Both the position numbers and the translations under genes were made by a program. The notes under the pieces are model-generated. The model did no database searches, was not told the DNA's origin, and saw only the letters and a program-made list of their open reading frames with translations. A stretch of DNA of 64,000 bases from Fischerella sp. PCC 9605 (GTDB lineage: Bacteria; Cyanobacteriota; Cyanobacteriia; Cyanobacteriales; Nostocaceae), in contig NZ_KI912152.1 of assembly GCF_000517105.1 (NCBI RefSeq), positions 1 through 64,000 on the forward strand, read 5' to 3'. Below are positions 17,451 to 26,105 of the stretch, piece after piece. Numbering within the stretch: the stretch's first letter is position 1; each line of letters opens with the position of its first letter.

Positions 17451-17480
17451 GATAAAACTTAATATCAGCTACGCTGTTGT
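17451..17480. other. Right recombinase-site-like sequence of the Tn554-like element
   Basis: ACAACGTAGTGATAA is followed by TATCAGCTACGCTGTTGT. The TACGCTGTTGT box is identical to the left one at 13741-13751 and in the same orientation. A TGT/GTT microsatellite follows. Confidence 0.5.
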
Positions 17481-17766
17481 TGTTGTTGTTATTTAAAATT
17501 TAATAAGATATAACCCCGATTTAAAAATACGGGGCTATCAGGCTCCCGCCTGTCTTTAGGTATCCTCAAAAGTACCCTGGCAGTTAAAACCGAAGTTTCA
17601 ATGGTGCTTTATTGCCCGTTTGTGAGCGTGGTTCTGGGCTATAGCGAACAGAATATTGGTGAAGGAGCTGAATTTAAGCGTACTATCCCGTTTAGAAGAA
17701 TTATATATTTATCGCAGTCCAGGTCAGGGTACATTTTCGTTCTTGAATAAATTTAGGTTCTTGGGA
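17481..17766. other. Non-coding stretch with a CCCCG/CGGGG hairpin
   Basis: No gene is seen before the IS110 remnant. A hairpin at 17513-17535 (CCCCG, A+T loop, CGGGG) resembles transposon-end hairpins. An in-frame extension of the transposase upstream to 17656 is open but atypical, so the internal ATG at 17767 is taken as the start. Confidence 0.45.
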
Positions 17767-19171
17767 ATGTCAAAGCAGCAAAATCAACGAAAGCGAGCAA
17801 AAGCTAAAAAAATCCAATTCAAAAATATTGAAGAATTGGAACAAATAAACCTGAATGCAGCAGGAATTGATATTGGGGCTTCCGAACATTGGGTGAGCGT
17901 ACCAGCAGATCGAGATGAAGAACATGTAAGGTGTTTTAGTTGTTTTACATCTGATTTACATGCAATCGCGGATTGGTTAAAGGAGTGTGGAATTACGACA
18001 GTGGCGATGGAATCTACAGGTATTTACACCGATACCATTGTTTCAAATACTCGAAACTAAAGGATTTGAAGTAAAGCTTGTAAATGCTCACTTTATCAAA
18101 ACAGTACCGGGACGCAAAAGCGATGTACTCGACTGCCAATGGATACAAAGATTACATACCTATGGCTTATTATCTGGCTCGTTTCGACTTGATGACCAAG
18201 TATGCGTACTACGTAGCTATATTCGTCAACGAGATAATCGCGCTTCGTAGTAGCACTACCCACATACAACGAATGCAGAAAGCACTATCTGAGATGAACC
18301 TGCATTTACATCAAGTGTTAAGCGACATCACAGGTGTGACAGGAATCAAAATTATCCAAGCAATAATCGCAGGAGAACGGGACCCAAAGGTTTTGGCTAC
18401 CTATCGAGATCGGCGTGTTAAAAGCACACAAGCAGATATCGAAGCAGCTTTAACAGGAGACTATCGCCCAGAACATGTATTTATCCTTTCTCAAGAGCTT
18501 TCTTTGTACCAAACCTACCAAGCCCAAATTGAAAAATGCGATGCGCGAAATTCAAAAATGCTTTCTTCACTTTGAGTACAAAAACCAAGATAAACCACCT
18601 CTTGAGATTACTCGCAAAAGTCAAAAAAAAAGACGTAATGCACCCAATTTCGACTTACGCTCTCATCTTTACCGCAGTCTTCGGTGTTGATTTCACCACA
18701 ATTGATGGTTTAGATGTTCTAACGGTGCAAACAATTGTTTCTGAAGTTGGACTTGATCCAAAACGTTTTAAAAGTGCCAAAAATTTTGTCTGTTGGTTGG
18801 GTTTATGCCCTGGTAGTCGTATTAGTGGTGGCAAAATTCTTAGTTCTAAAACCCGGAAAGTTGTTAATCGTGCAGAAAGCTGCGTTTCGGGTTGCTGTCC
18901 TTTCTTTAACTCGTTCCCAATCTGCCATTGGTGCTTTCTATCGTCGCAAAAAAGCTCAACTTGGTGCTCAATCGCGCTATTACTGGCACTGCCCATAAAG
19001 AGCGCTCGTCTTTTTTATCACCTTTGGTCTACTGGTGAGGTTTATCAAGCTCCTGGTGCTGATTGCTACGAACACAAACATAAGCAGCGCATAATTAATA
19101 ACCTGAAGAAAACCGCTCAAAAACTCGGTTGCGATTTAATCGTTAACCCCACAGCACAAGAAGATTCTTAG
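17767..19171 (+). pseudogene. IS110-family transposase, multiply frameshifted
   Basis: Pieces in different frames reconstruct most of one transposase. They are GIDIGASEHWVSVPADRDEE with the first catalytic Asp, AMESTGIY, GRKSDVLDCQWIQRLHTYG, HIQRMQKALSEMNLHLHQ, GIKIIQAIIAGERDPKVLA, GVDFTTIDGLDVLTVQTIV, CPGSRISGGKILSSKTR and NNLKKTAQKLGCDLI. At least four frame changes occur (near 18030, 18245, 18555 and 18880). The DEDD catalytic layout is that of IS110. It is more complete than the copy at 3.6-4.3 kb and of the same lineage. Confidence 0.88.
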
Positions 19172-19296
19172 AAGAAATCCGGGGATACTACCAGACACTA
19201 TCCTAATCTTAATCGCTCAAACCCTCACCAATCTTACCTTATAGTCATTCACGCTTTTGCTCGCGAAAGATCTGACTAAAGGATAGGCCTCTAAAC

Positions 19297-19887
19297 TTAA
19301 TGTCTTCTAACGTCTGTTCGGCGCTCGGTTAACAAATATCCGATCGCCCCTGGCACTACAAGGGCTGTAATCAGAATGGTGGATGAGGTGCTAAGCCGAC
19401 TGGAAAATGATCGCGCTTGTTCCAGTCCAGCGACAATAAATTCGACTGTGACATTAACCGCAAAAATTCCAACGGTCAGTGCACTTAGCCTGGAGAGAAA
19501 AGTTCTTAGGGAAGGAACATGAGGATTATGTATTTTTCGACCCAGGATCATTCCAGCAATGAAGCCCGCAAGACTCTGCAAACCAACAATGGTACAGCGA
19601 ACTCGAAACTCAAGGGGTACATGTGTCTGAGCTAAGGTTTCTGCCAGAACTCCACCAGTACCAATTATGATTCCAGCGATCACTCCTAGTGCAGTCCACC
19701 AGAGCGATGGTTTAGCAAGTTGAGTACAAGCGATGACTAGGCAAGCCGTGACAAGACTACATCCAACCGCAGCTTGTTTGGGAGGTACGGTTCTAATCAC
19801 CATCAACGATATGGCTCCTCCTGCCACACTACCGATCAACATCAGCAGTCTGTCTATGGAATTTGCATTTTGCTCAAAGTTTTGCAT
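19297..19887 (-). CDS. Polytopic membrane protein of unknown function
   Basis: This 196-residue protein has about five or six hydrophobic segments, including LLMLIGSVAGGAISLMVI, VTACLVIACTQL, LGVIAGIIIGTGGVLAET and ILITALVVPGAIGYLL. It ends in a charged tail, RRTDVRRH. It lies in the inner membrane. No family is recognised. It sits beside remnants of a phosphatase gene and of a signalling gene. Because these also point to the sulfatase region, it may be the edge of a previously larger copy of that island. Confidence 0.5.
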   Translation of the reverse strand: MQNFEQNANSIDRLLMLIGSVAGGAISLMVIRTVPPKQAAVGCSLVTACLVIACTQLAKPSLWWTALGVIAGIIIGTGGVLAETLAQTHVPLEFRVRCTIVGLQSLAGFIAGMILGRKIHNPHVPSLRTFLSRLSALTVGIFAVNVTVEFIVAGLEQARSFSSRLSTSSTILITALVVPGAIGYLLTERRTDVRRH

Positions 19888-19903
19888 AGGTGTTGTAGAT
19901 GGT

Positions 19904-19976
19904 TGTCATGATTAGTCAAGAGCTGGAATGAGGCACCAGATCGCCCCTGAGAGTAAGTGAGCATGGCAATATCACC
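19904..19976 (-). pseudogene. Fragment of the HAD phosphatase gene (displaced duplicate)
   Basis: About 70 bases match 23776-23848 inside the intact HAD phosphatase gene with only a few differences, sharing AGAGCTGGAATGAGGCACC and GAGCATGGCAATATCACC. It is fused directly to the GAF-PAS remnant, so a rearrangement joined them. Confidence 0.8.
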
Positions 19977-19978
19977 GG

Positions 19979-20340
19979 GGCGCGATCATCGGGATGGATC
20001 ACTGACCGCCAGCCGCCCTGCGCCTCTGAGAGCGTCTGCCCCGTGTAGTCGAGCCAGCGCTGGTTGTACCAACTGGTGTTCGCGATTGTGTCATTGTGCC
20101 AGAGTAGATCTCCAATGAGGTTGGCGATCGCCTGAAAATAAGTTTCCACCTCCCATATCGTTTCCGACCTTCGTTCTTGCTCAGCAACCCCAGCTTCCGG
20201 TAACGTTCACTGCCTGCACGTTCTGAGCCTGTCGTGGGCTTAAGAGCAGAGCAACCGCTGCAAAGTCTGCCAGACCCGTCATCACTCGCATATCTTCAGA
20301 GTCGAAATGCCGTTGCTCCGAATACGTCTGAATGCGATTG
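19979..20340 (-). pseudogene. GAF-PAS signalling protein remnant
   Basis: Reading leftward gives HFDSEDMRVMTGLADFAAVA, the typical end of a GAF domain. Then comes a connector, AGVAEQERRSETIWEVETYF, then NTSWYNQRWLDYTGQTLSEA and GGWRSVIHPDDRA, typical of a PAS_3 fold. Frames shift between the GAF and PAS parts, and the gene is cut at both ends. In cyanobacteria this order belongs to hybrid histidine kinases, but no kinase domain remains. Confidence 0.75.
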
Positions 20341-20347
20341 TAACACC

Positions 20348-21271
20348 TCACTCTCCGGATACGGCTTCCCCCTTAAGCTTCCCCTTCCGTTCGAGGAACG
20401 CGAGAAGATTGCGCTCAAGGGGGGAGGGCTTGTCTTTGAGGGTGGCAAAATGGCGAAGAAGAAGCACTGAGACTCGTTCCTTCGGAAGCTCGTCCCGAAG
20501 AAGGGAGAGGCGAGTAAGGAGTTTCGCCTGGTCACGGGCTTCCTTGTCAGTAAAGGAGAGGGGGGTCAGATCCATCGTCGGAACGTCTTCTACCGTTCGG
20601 TCGTACAGTTCTACGGTACAGACGGTACCTGAGACCTCCTTCACGATCGCCCAGTACCCCGTTCTGTCGAGCAGGAGTGAATCAGAAGAGCGGCGGACGA
20701 GGCACACCATCCCGGCTTTTAAGGGCTTCGGAGCCTCGGTGTTCGCCTCGTCGCCTACAAACTCCTTCAGAGTTTCGCGTACGACATTGATGCTTGGAGC
20801 CTTTCCCTGGGCTTTCTCAACCGCCTTGCTCCATACAAGGCGCTGAGCATCAGGAGCGAGTCCTTTCAACGGGCGAACCTGGGATTCGCTTGTCGGAAGA
20901 ACGTGAACAATTTGTTCACTCCCTTCGAGATTATCTGCCACATTCGCCGCGTCGATGTAGTAGTACGCAAGGCGCTTTCCGTACCCGAACCGCGCCTCAC
21001 AGTACTCCTCGAAGTTCGGATATGATTCGCGGTAGAGCCGTCTGTCTCGAATTTCTCGAAGCGCACGGGCAGCGGTAAGAAACGATTCTACGACCTCTCG
21101 CTCAAGAGCAAGAAGCCGCTCCCGCTCCTCTGCGGAAAGGGGAGTGTCTACGACCTCGGCTTCTACGATAGCAGTGGTGGTGATGGCGCTTCCGTTCTCA
21201 ACTTCTTTTTCAGCTATCGTGGGTTCTGCTAGAGATGAGGATTTGGACGCTTTTTTTCTTGGCCTGGCCAT
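20348..21271 (-). CDS. Plasmid/phage-type protein with DUF3102-like helical domain
   Basis: This protein has 307 residues. Residues 1-45 are lysine- and alanine-rich and disordered. Residues about 46-175 include REVVESFLTAARALREIRD, LYRESYPNFEEYCEARFGYG and AYYYIDAANVADNL, then RPLKGLAPDAQRLVWSKAV and SINVVRETLKEFV. This is a helical region shared with plasmid- and phage-borne cyanobacterial proteins, reminiscent of DUF3102 and ParB-like helix-turn-helix modules. The C-terminal part has a small beta domain (GYWAIVKEVSGTVCTVELYD) and a charged tail. It is distinctly G+C-rich compared with flanking DNA, hinting at transfer. A role in plasmid maintenance or DNA binding is inferred. Confidence 0.5.
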   Translation of the reverse strand: MARPRKKASKSSSLAEPTIAEKEVENGSAITTTAIVEAEVVDTPLSAEERERLLALEREVVESFLTAARALREIRDRRLYRESYPNFEEYCEARFGYGKRLAYYYIDAANVADNLEGSEQIVHVLPTSESQVRPLKGLAPDAQRLVWSKAVEKAQGKAPSINVVRETLKEFVGDEANTEAPKPLKAGMVCLVRRSSDSLLLDRTGYWAIVKEVSGTVCTVELYDRTVEDVPTMDLTPLSFTDKEARDQAKLLTRLSLLRDELPKERVSVLLLRHFATLKDKPSPLERNLLAFLERKGKLKGEAVSGE

Positions 21272-21375
21272 GATGGTAAAACCAGTAAAGTCCTCTTGAT
21301 TCTATAGCGGTTCTCGCTTGAGTGAAATACAGGATGTGGGAAGATGCTGAAATTCAATCTTCAAATATATCTGGG

Positions 21376-21492
21376 ATGAAAGCATACTCCACTGACCTTG
21401 GCAAAAAAGTGATTAAGCAGAGGTGTCCCTTGGCAACGAGGGCATTGACTCTAACAAATAAAAGCAAGCGCCCTTCGGGTACTTTACCTTGA
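21376..21492 (+). pseudogene. IS630-family transposase N-terminal remnant
   Basis: The frame opens MKAYSTDLGKKVIKQ, the start of cyanobacterial IS630 transposases. It then passes into unrelated repeat sequence and stops. Only the first helix is preserved. Confidence 0.6.
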
Positions 21493-21597
21493 GCCGCGCT
21501 GTGCGCGTCTACGCAGTTCCTACAACGGGGGGAGCCCTCAAGGGCGGACTACTCACCGTATTAAATATATTTTGGCTTAAGGAGCCGAAATCTAGAA

Positions 21598-21760
21598 ATA
21601 GGGCAGGCACGGGTAAACCCTGCGATTAGTCCTAGAGCGCGTATCGACTACATCCGAAGCCTGCCCTATATATGCAGGCAATCTTCTAACCCAAGGATGA
21701 ACGGCGAAGCGCGCAAAGCGGGCGCGCTTCGAGCGGTTGAAATCACCGCTCCACTCCACA
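21598..21760. repeat. Stem-loop-rich repeat region
   Basis: ATAGGGCAGGC (21598-21608) pairs with GCCTGCCCTAT (21659-21669). It is followed by TATATGCAGG, CCCAAGGATGAACGG and a second hairpin CGAAGCGCGC/GCGCGCTTCG near 21704-21731. The TATAT...CCCAAGGAT order resembles the palindromic element at 59810, so this may be a degenerate relative. No gene is seen. Confidence 0.5.
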
Positions 21761-21811
21761 GAGCAATCAAAATTAAATCGCGAAACCATGTCATGTTTGG
21801 GGTTATGTAAA

Positions 21812-21909
21812 AATAAGTTGGTCAACAGAGATATTTATTCGACTCATTCAAACTCTCTCGTAGAGGGGGCAGCGCCGTACCCGGCTAGACAGCGGTTGAC
21901 CAACTTATT
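21812..21909. repeat. 98-base palindromic repeat element, member A
   Basis: AATAAGTTGGTCAAC is repeated inverted without mismatch as GTTGACCAACTTATT. The interior begins GATATTTATTCGACTCATTC, close to the interiors of 43440-43538 and 59810-59907, while the stem sequence is entirely different. Confidence 0.75.
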
Positions 21910-21979
21910 CCTACATGGATGCTTTATCTTTGAACTACTCAATAGAAATCAAATACATGCGATGGATAACTTGAAGCTG

Positions 21980-22045
21980 AGATCCCCGGTTTCTCGTTGA
22001 GCCTGGTTCGATTCACCTAGTTTTCCTGGCAGAAACTGGGGATCT
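21980..22045. repeat. 15-base stem-loop downstream of the first sulfatase
   Basis: AGATCCCCGGTTTCT pairs with AGAAACTGGGGATCT (one wobble) around a 36-base loop. It lies between the palindromic element and the end of the sulfatase gene, and could act as a terminator for the minus-strand block. Confidence 0.55.
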
Positions 22046-22098
22046 GAGGGTTTGACGTGTTGAGCGCGGCGCAACGGCTACGTTCTGCCTATTTCCCG

Positions 22099-23622
22099 CT
22101 AGTCGCGGCTGGCTGTCATCTTCTCCAATGCCTGGTCGATCGTGAAGCTGGCTGCCTTTTGGCGGGGCGGAAATTCCTTGAAGGTTTCCAGGAATTTGCC
22201 GACGATCGCCTGTGCCCCCATGATCCGGTAACCCTTGCTCACGTACCAATCCCAGTAGGTATTAGACGTAAAGTCGGCACGCTCAAAGGGGTCCGTCCGT
22301 AGGTTGTATAGCTTGGGAGTGCGCAGCACCGTGAATGGTTCCGCCCAGATCTGCAATGTTCCCGTACAGCGTTGCTCCATAAAGACCAGTTTCCAGTTGC
22401 CAGCGCGCAGTGCCACCAGATCGCCGTCATCACTGAAGTAGATAAAGCCTTCACGCGGGCTTTTCTCTTCCTGTCCGGTCAGGTAGGGCAGCAGGTTGAA
22501 GCCATCAATGTGAACCTTGAACGTTTTGTCACCTGCCTGGTGCCCCTGCTTGCACTTCTCAACGATGTCGGGTTCGCCTGCAGCTGCCAGGAACGTGGGT
22601 AGCCAGTCATGGTGCTGGACAATCTCATTGGAAACCACCCCTGCCGGAATCTTACCGGGCCAGCGCACCAGCAGCGGTACGCGGAACGCCCCTTCCCAGT
22701 TGGTAGCCTTCTCGCTGCGGAACGGGGTCATTGCTCCATCGGGCCAGGTGTTCATGTGAGGACCGTTATCGGTGCTGTACATGACGAATGTGTCTTCGGT
22801 AATGCCCAGTTCGTCGAGCAGATTTAAGAGTTCACCGACATGCTTATCGTGGTCAATCATCGTATCGTGATAGGGCGATTGACTGTCGCCTGCTTGCCCT
22901 ACACTTTCTGGCTTCGGATGTGTCCGAAAGTGCATATGGGTAGTGTTGACCCAGCAGAAGAAGGGGGTACCAGCATTGTGCTGCCGCGTGATGTAGTCCT
23001 TGGCAGCGGCAACGAAGTCATCGTCGCAGGTCTCCATCCGCTTCCGGGTCAGCGGGCCGGTGTCCTCGATTTTCTGCTTGCCCACTCTGCCCCAGCGTGG
23101 CTGTTCGGTTGGGTCGTCGGTGTCAGTTGCCCAGCAGCGCAGTACGCCACGTGGACCGAATTTCTCCTTGAATCTGGGATCTTTCGGATAGTCAGGATCT
23201 TCAGGGTCTTCTTCAGCGTTGAGATGATAGAGGTTGCCGAAGAACTCATCGAAGCCATGTACGGTCGGCAGGAACTTGTTTAGATCGCCGAAATGGTTCT
23301 TGCCGAATTGACCCGTCGCATAACCCAGCGGTTTGAGTAGCTCGGCGATCGTCGGGTCTTCTGCCTGCAATCCGACCGGCGCACCAGGTATCCCCACTTT
23401 CGAGAGTCCCGTTCTAAAGACGCTCTGTCCGGTGATGAAAGCCGCACGCCCCGCTGTGCAGGACTGCTCTCCGTAGGAATCGGTGAACATCATGCCTTCT
23501 TTGGCAAGGCGATCGATGTTGGGGGTTTTGTAGCCCATCGTGCCGTGACTGTAGCACGAGAGGTTCCAGATACCAATGTCATCTCCCCAGATGACGAGGA
23601 TATTGGGTTTACCGTTAGGCAT
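22099..23622 (-). CDS. Arylsulfatase (type I, CTAGR active site)
   Basis: This 507-residue protein opens with the sulfatase metal-binding motif in NILVIWGDDIGIWNLSCYS. The active-site signature is SCTAGRAAFITG, with Cys55 as the residue to become formylglycine; here C-x-A-x-R replaces the commoner C-x-P-x-R. HFGDLNKF, VMYSTDNGPHMNTWPDG and RVPLLVRWPGKIPAG are the usual later blocks. No signal peptide is present, so a cytoplasmic place is expected. It is the last gene of the minus-strand block, 35 bases after the HAD phosphatase gene. The family hydrolyses sulfate or phosphonate-type esters; the substrate is unknown. The formylglycine enzyme at 33632 could activate it. Confidence 0.9.
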   Translation of the reverse strand: MPNGKPNILVIWGDDIGIWNLSCYSHGTMGYKTPNIDRLAKEGMMFTDSYGEQSCTAGRAAFITGQSVFRTGLSKVGIPGAPVGLQAEDPTIAELLKPLGYATGQFGKNHFGDLNKFLPTVHGFDEFFGNLYHLNAEEDPEDPDYPKDPRFKEKFGPRGVLRCWATDTDDPTEQPRWGRVGKQKIEDTGPLTRKRMETCDDDFVAAAKDYITRQHNAGTPFFCWVNTTHMHFRTHPKPESVGQAGDSQSPYHDTMIDHDKHVGELLNLLDELGITEDTFVMYSTDNGPHMNTWPDGAMTPFRSEKATNWEGAFRVPLLVRWPGKIPAGVVSNEIVQHHDWLPTFLAAAGEPDIVEKCKQGHQAGDKTFKVHIDGFNLLPYLTGQEEKSPREGFIYFSDDGDLVALRAGNWKLVFMEQRCTGTLQIWAEPFTVLRTPKLYNLRTDPFERADFTSNTYWDWYVSKGYRIMGAQAIVGKFLETFKEFPPRQKAASFTIDQALEKMTASRD

Positions 23623-23657
23623 AGGTTGAATCTCCCTAAATGAAATTGACTACTTGG

Positions 23658-24656
23658 TCATTGAAAGAAAACTGTCTTCCAATCTTTTTGAATGCTGACG
23701 ACGTTCCAGCCGTTTACCTTTGCTGCGTTTAAGGAAGCGTTGTCGGGTTCCTGATAGGCAAATTCCCGCTGGGCATCGTCATGATTAATCAAGAGCTGGA
23801 ATGAGGCACCGGGTCGCCCCTGAGAATAGGTGAGCATGGCAATATCACCACCCGATCGCTCATTTCCGGCGGCAAATACGGGACGCTTGCCAATGTGCAG
23901 GTTAATCCCAACGGGCTTCCCCACCTTATCGTTAATGCGACCTACTTCGGGCAAGCGCCAGATCGCAAACTTGCCGTCTTTCTGGATGAATTCTGCTTTG
24001 CCATTGCTGCCAATCACCTGCTGGGGTGGAATGCCATAAAGCTGCTGGGAAACCACCCGCATGAAATCAATCCCGCCCCCAGAACAGATCCAGGTTTGAA
24101 ACCCGTTGGCACGTAGATACTCCAGTAACTCGACCATCGGTTTGTAGGTAACACGAGTATAGGACACTTTCAGGGTGGGATGCACTCCTGTCTTAAAAAA
24201 TGTTCGCACCTCCTGCTCAAATTGCTCCTGCGTCATATTGGCGTGGGTAGCGGCGAGCAGTTCCATCACCGCCGCCTCCCCCGCTTGTTTGAAATAAGCC
24301 ACATCTTCCTCCAGAACCGCTTTGTAGGGCTGCTTCTGCTTCAGGGAGGGGTCTGCCGCTGCCATTTTCTTGAGCCTGTCCAGCACAAACATGCCCTGAA
24401 TCACGGGCTTCTCCACCCAGAGGGTGCCGTCGTTATCAAATGTGGCAATGCGGTCTTCACGGAGCAAAAAGTCGGGACTGTTGGCTGTTGTCACGCGGGA
24501 AACAAACTCAGTAATTGCCTGTTTGACCCTGCCGTCGTTCCACGATGGCAACGGATCGTCCGTGGCATGAACGGGGGTTGGGGAGGTTAACCCACTCAGA
24601 CAGATCAGGGCGATCGCAAAGGTAGCTGTGATCAACAGGTAGATTCGTTTGTTCAC
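23658..24656 (-). CDS. HAD-family phosphatase, exported
   Basis: This 332-residue protein has a clear signal peptide (KRIYLLITATFAIALICLSG, then an Ala-x-Ala type end near 30). The HAD motif I is IATFDNDGTLWVEKP (nucleophile in D-N-D-G-T), motif II lies in ICSGGGIDFMRVVSQQLYG, and motif IV is in AGNERSGGDIAMLTYSQ. The family includes phosphoserine-phosphatase-like enzymes of the haloacid dehalogenase superfamily. It lies between two sulfatase genes with short spacers, and the paralogue at 32612 lacks the signal peptide. This suggests a periplasmic and a cytoplasmic form of the same activity. A 70-base fragment of it is found at 19904. Confidence 0.85.
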   Translation of the reverse strand: MNKRIYLLITATFAIALICLSGLTSPTPVHATDDPLPSWNDGRVKQAITEFVSRVTTANSPDFLLREDRIATFDNDGTLWVEKPVIQGMFVLDRLKKMAAADPSLKQKQPYKAVLEEDVAYFKQAGEAAVMELLAATHANMTQEQFEQEVRTFFKTGVHPTLKVSYTRVTYKPMVELLEYLRANGFQTWICSGGGIDFMRVVSQQLYGIPPQQVIGSNGKAEFIQKDGKFAIWRLPEVGRINDKVGKPVGINLHIGKRPVFAAGNERSGGDIAMLTYSQGRPGASFQLLINHDDAQREFAYQEPDNASLNAAKVNGWNVVSIQKDWKTVFFQ

Positions 24657-24702
24657 ATTCGGTTTCCTCCTTTACTTCACCCTTTCAATGAGCAAGCTTC
24701 CG

Positions 24703-26061
24703 TTACTGCTGCCCCGATTTTGGCGGCGTATAGGGATCGGGTGTACCGGGTGCGATCGGCGGATATCCCTTCAAGCTCTGCTCGAACTCCACCACGATCT
24801 GCATTATCGGTCTCGCGACCCATGCGTTCTCGGTCGCGCTCGCTGGGTATTCCTCTTTCGGATCGGTAAAGAGATTGAAGATCTTCGGCACGCCAAGCTT
24901 AGTGGCAGGGCTCCACCAGTCGCGCTGCGCTTCGTAGAACGCCATTTTCCAGTTGCGCCATTTCACCGCCTCAAGACGGTCAGCCACGAAGACCGGAAAG
25001 CCTTCGCGGTTAGATTTCTGCTTACCCAGGAAAAAGTCCGTTTGATCTACGCCGTCGATGGGGCGATCCTGCGGAATCGCCGCACCCGCGATGTTGGCGA
25101 ACGTCGTGAACGTGTCTACCTCATGCACAATCTCGTTGCTGACCCGACCCGCAGGGATCTTGCTCGGCCAACGGATGATAAAGGGAACACGCAGCGAACC
25201 TTCCATGTGGGTGAAGTAATAGCCGCTCCACGGACCGGAAAATCCTTGCCAGGGCGAAGTCGGATCGGGACCGTTGTCGCTGGTGAACACGACAATCGTG
25301 TTGTCGCGGATGCCAAACTGGTCAACCGCGTCGAGAATCTCGCCCACGTTGGCGTCCATCTCGGCAAGAGCGTCCGGGAAGTCGCCGTTGCCGGTCTTTC
25401 CGGCGAACTTCTGGTTCGGCAGCGTGGGGAAGTGGACGAGCGTGAACGGCACGTAGGCGTAGAAGGGTTTGCCGGAATCCACGCTGCGTTTCATGAAGTG
25501 GATCGTCCGACGTGTAATCTCAGCATCGATCAGGCGACGCTGCTCGAGGTCGTAGACGACAACCTCACGGCTCTCTTCGCCCTTGCGGCCTTCCATGATA
25601 TGCATGAAGGGGACGCCCGCCGCCTTCGCACCTGGCTGAGATGGAAACATAGACTCGTCTGTGGTGCGCGGAATGCCGTACCATTCGTCAAAACCCTGGT
25701 CGTTCGGCAGTCGCCCCTGTTCGCTGCCGAGGTGCCATTTGCCGAAGTGGGCGGTGGCATAGCCGACACCGAACAGCACTTTGGCGATCGTCACCTCCCA
25801 CTGTGTCAGTCCCTCCGGTGTGCCCGGCAGCGGTACGAAATGCGTGCCAGAGCGGATCGAATGACGCCCGGTCATCAAACACGAACGGCTGGGAGTGCAT
25901 TGCGCCTCGACGTTGAAATTCGTCAGCCGCGTGCCCTCGGTTGCGAGCTGGTCGATGCGCGGTGTCGGCGCACCACGAATCTCGCCGCCGCCATAGCAGC
26001 CCGGTTCGCCATAACCAAGGTTGTCCATCAGGATGAAAACGATGTTGGGCTTTGTTGTCAT
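24703..26061 (-). CDS. Arylsulfatase (type I, CTPSR active site)
   Basis: This 452-residue protein opens with NIVFILMDNLGYGEPGCYGG, with the metal ligands, followed by the canonical signature CTPSRSCLMTGRH (Cys55, Arg59). HFGKWHLG, VFTSDNGPDPTS and RVPFIIRWPSKIPAGRVSNE follow. It has no signal peptide. It matches arylsulfatases of the choline-sulfatase/AslA type in outline; the substrate is not predictable. It lies 46 bases before the HAD phosphatase gene and 44 bases after the next sulfatase gene in transcription order, so co-transcription is likely. Base composition is markedly G+C-rich. Confidence 0.92.
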   Translation of the reverse strand: MTTKPNIVFILMDNLGYGEPGCYGGGEIRGAPTPRIDQLATEGTRLTNFNVEAQCTPSRSCLMTGRHSIRSGTHFVPLPGTPEGLTQWEVTIAKVLFGVGYATAHFGKWHLGSEQGRLPNDQGFDEWYGIPRTTDESMFPSQPGAKAAGVPFMHIMEGRKGEESREVVVYDLEQRRLIDAEITRRTIHFMKRSVDSGKPFYAYVPFTLVHFPTLPNQKFAGKTGNGDFPDALAEMDANVGEILDAVDQFGIRDNTIVVFTSDNGPDPTSPWQGFSGPWSGYYFTHMEGSLRVPFIIRWPSKIPAGRVSNEIVHEVDTFTTFANIAGAAIPQDRPIDGVDQTDFFLGKQKSNREGFPVFVADRLEAVKWRNWKMAFYEAQRDWWSPATKLGVPKIFNLFTDPKEEYPASATENAWVARPIMQIVVEFEQSLKGYPPIAPGTPDPYTPPKSGQQ

Positions 26062-26105
26062 GTCCTACCTCTTTTGGTGTCTCTTTGCATACGGACTGTA
26101 ATGCT

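Larger units (their letters stand above)
13717..17480 (-). mobile_element. Tn554-like element: two tyrosine recombinases plus a TnpC-like protein
   Basis: Three tightly packed minus-strand genes encode proteins of 370, 536 and 301 residues. The order matches Tn554 tnpA-tnpB-tnpC: smaller tyrosine recombinase, larger one, helper. They are bracketed by related sequences. ACAACGTAGATAA plus TACGCTGTTGT lies at 13717-13751, and ACAACGTAGTGATAA plus TACGCTGTTGT at 17451-17480. Tn554 relatives insert without target duplication and often carry cargo; none is seen between these bounds. The outer limits are inferred from the shared boxes. Confidence 0.65.

Noticed and set aside
20296-21078. Plus-strand frames over the plasmid-type gene
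   Set aside because: They are antisense shadows of a G+C-rich gene, dominated by Arg and Ser, with no start signals.
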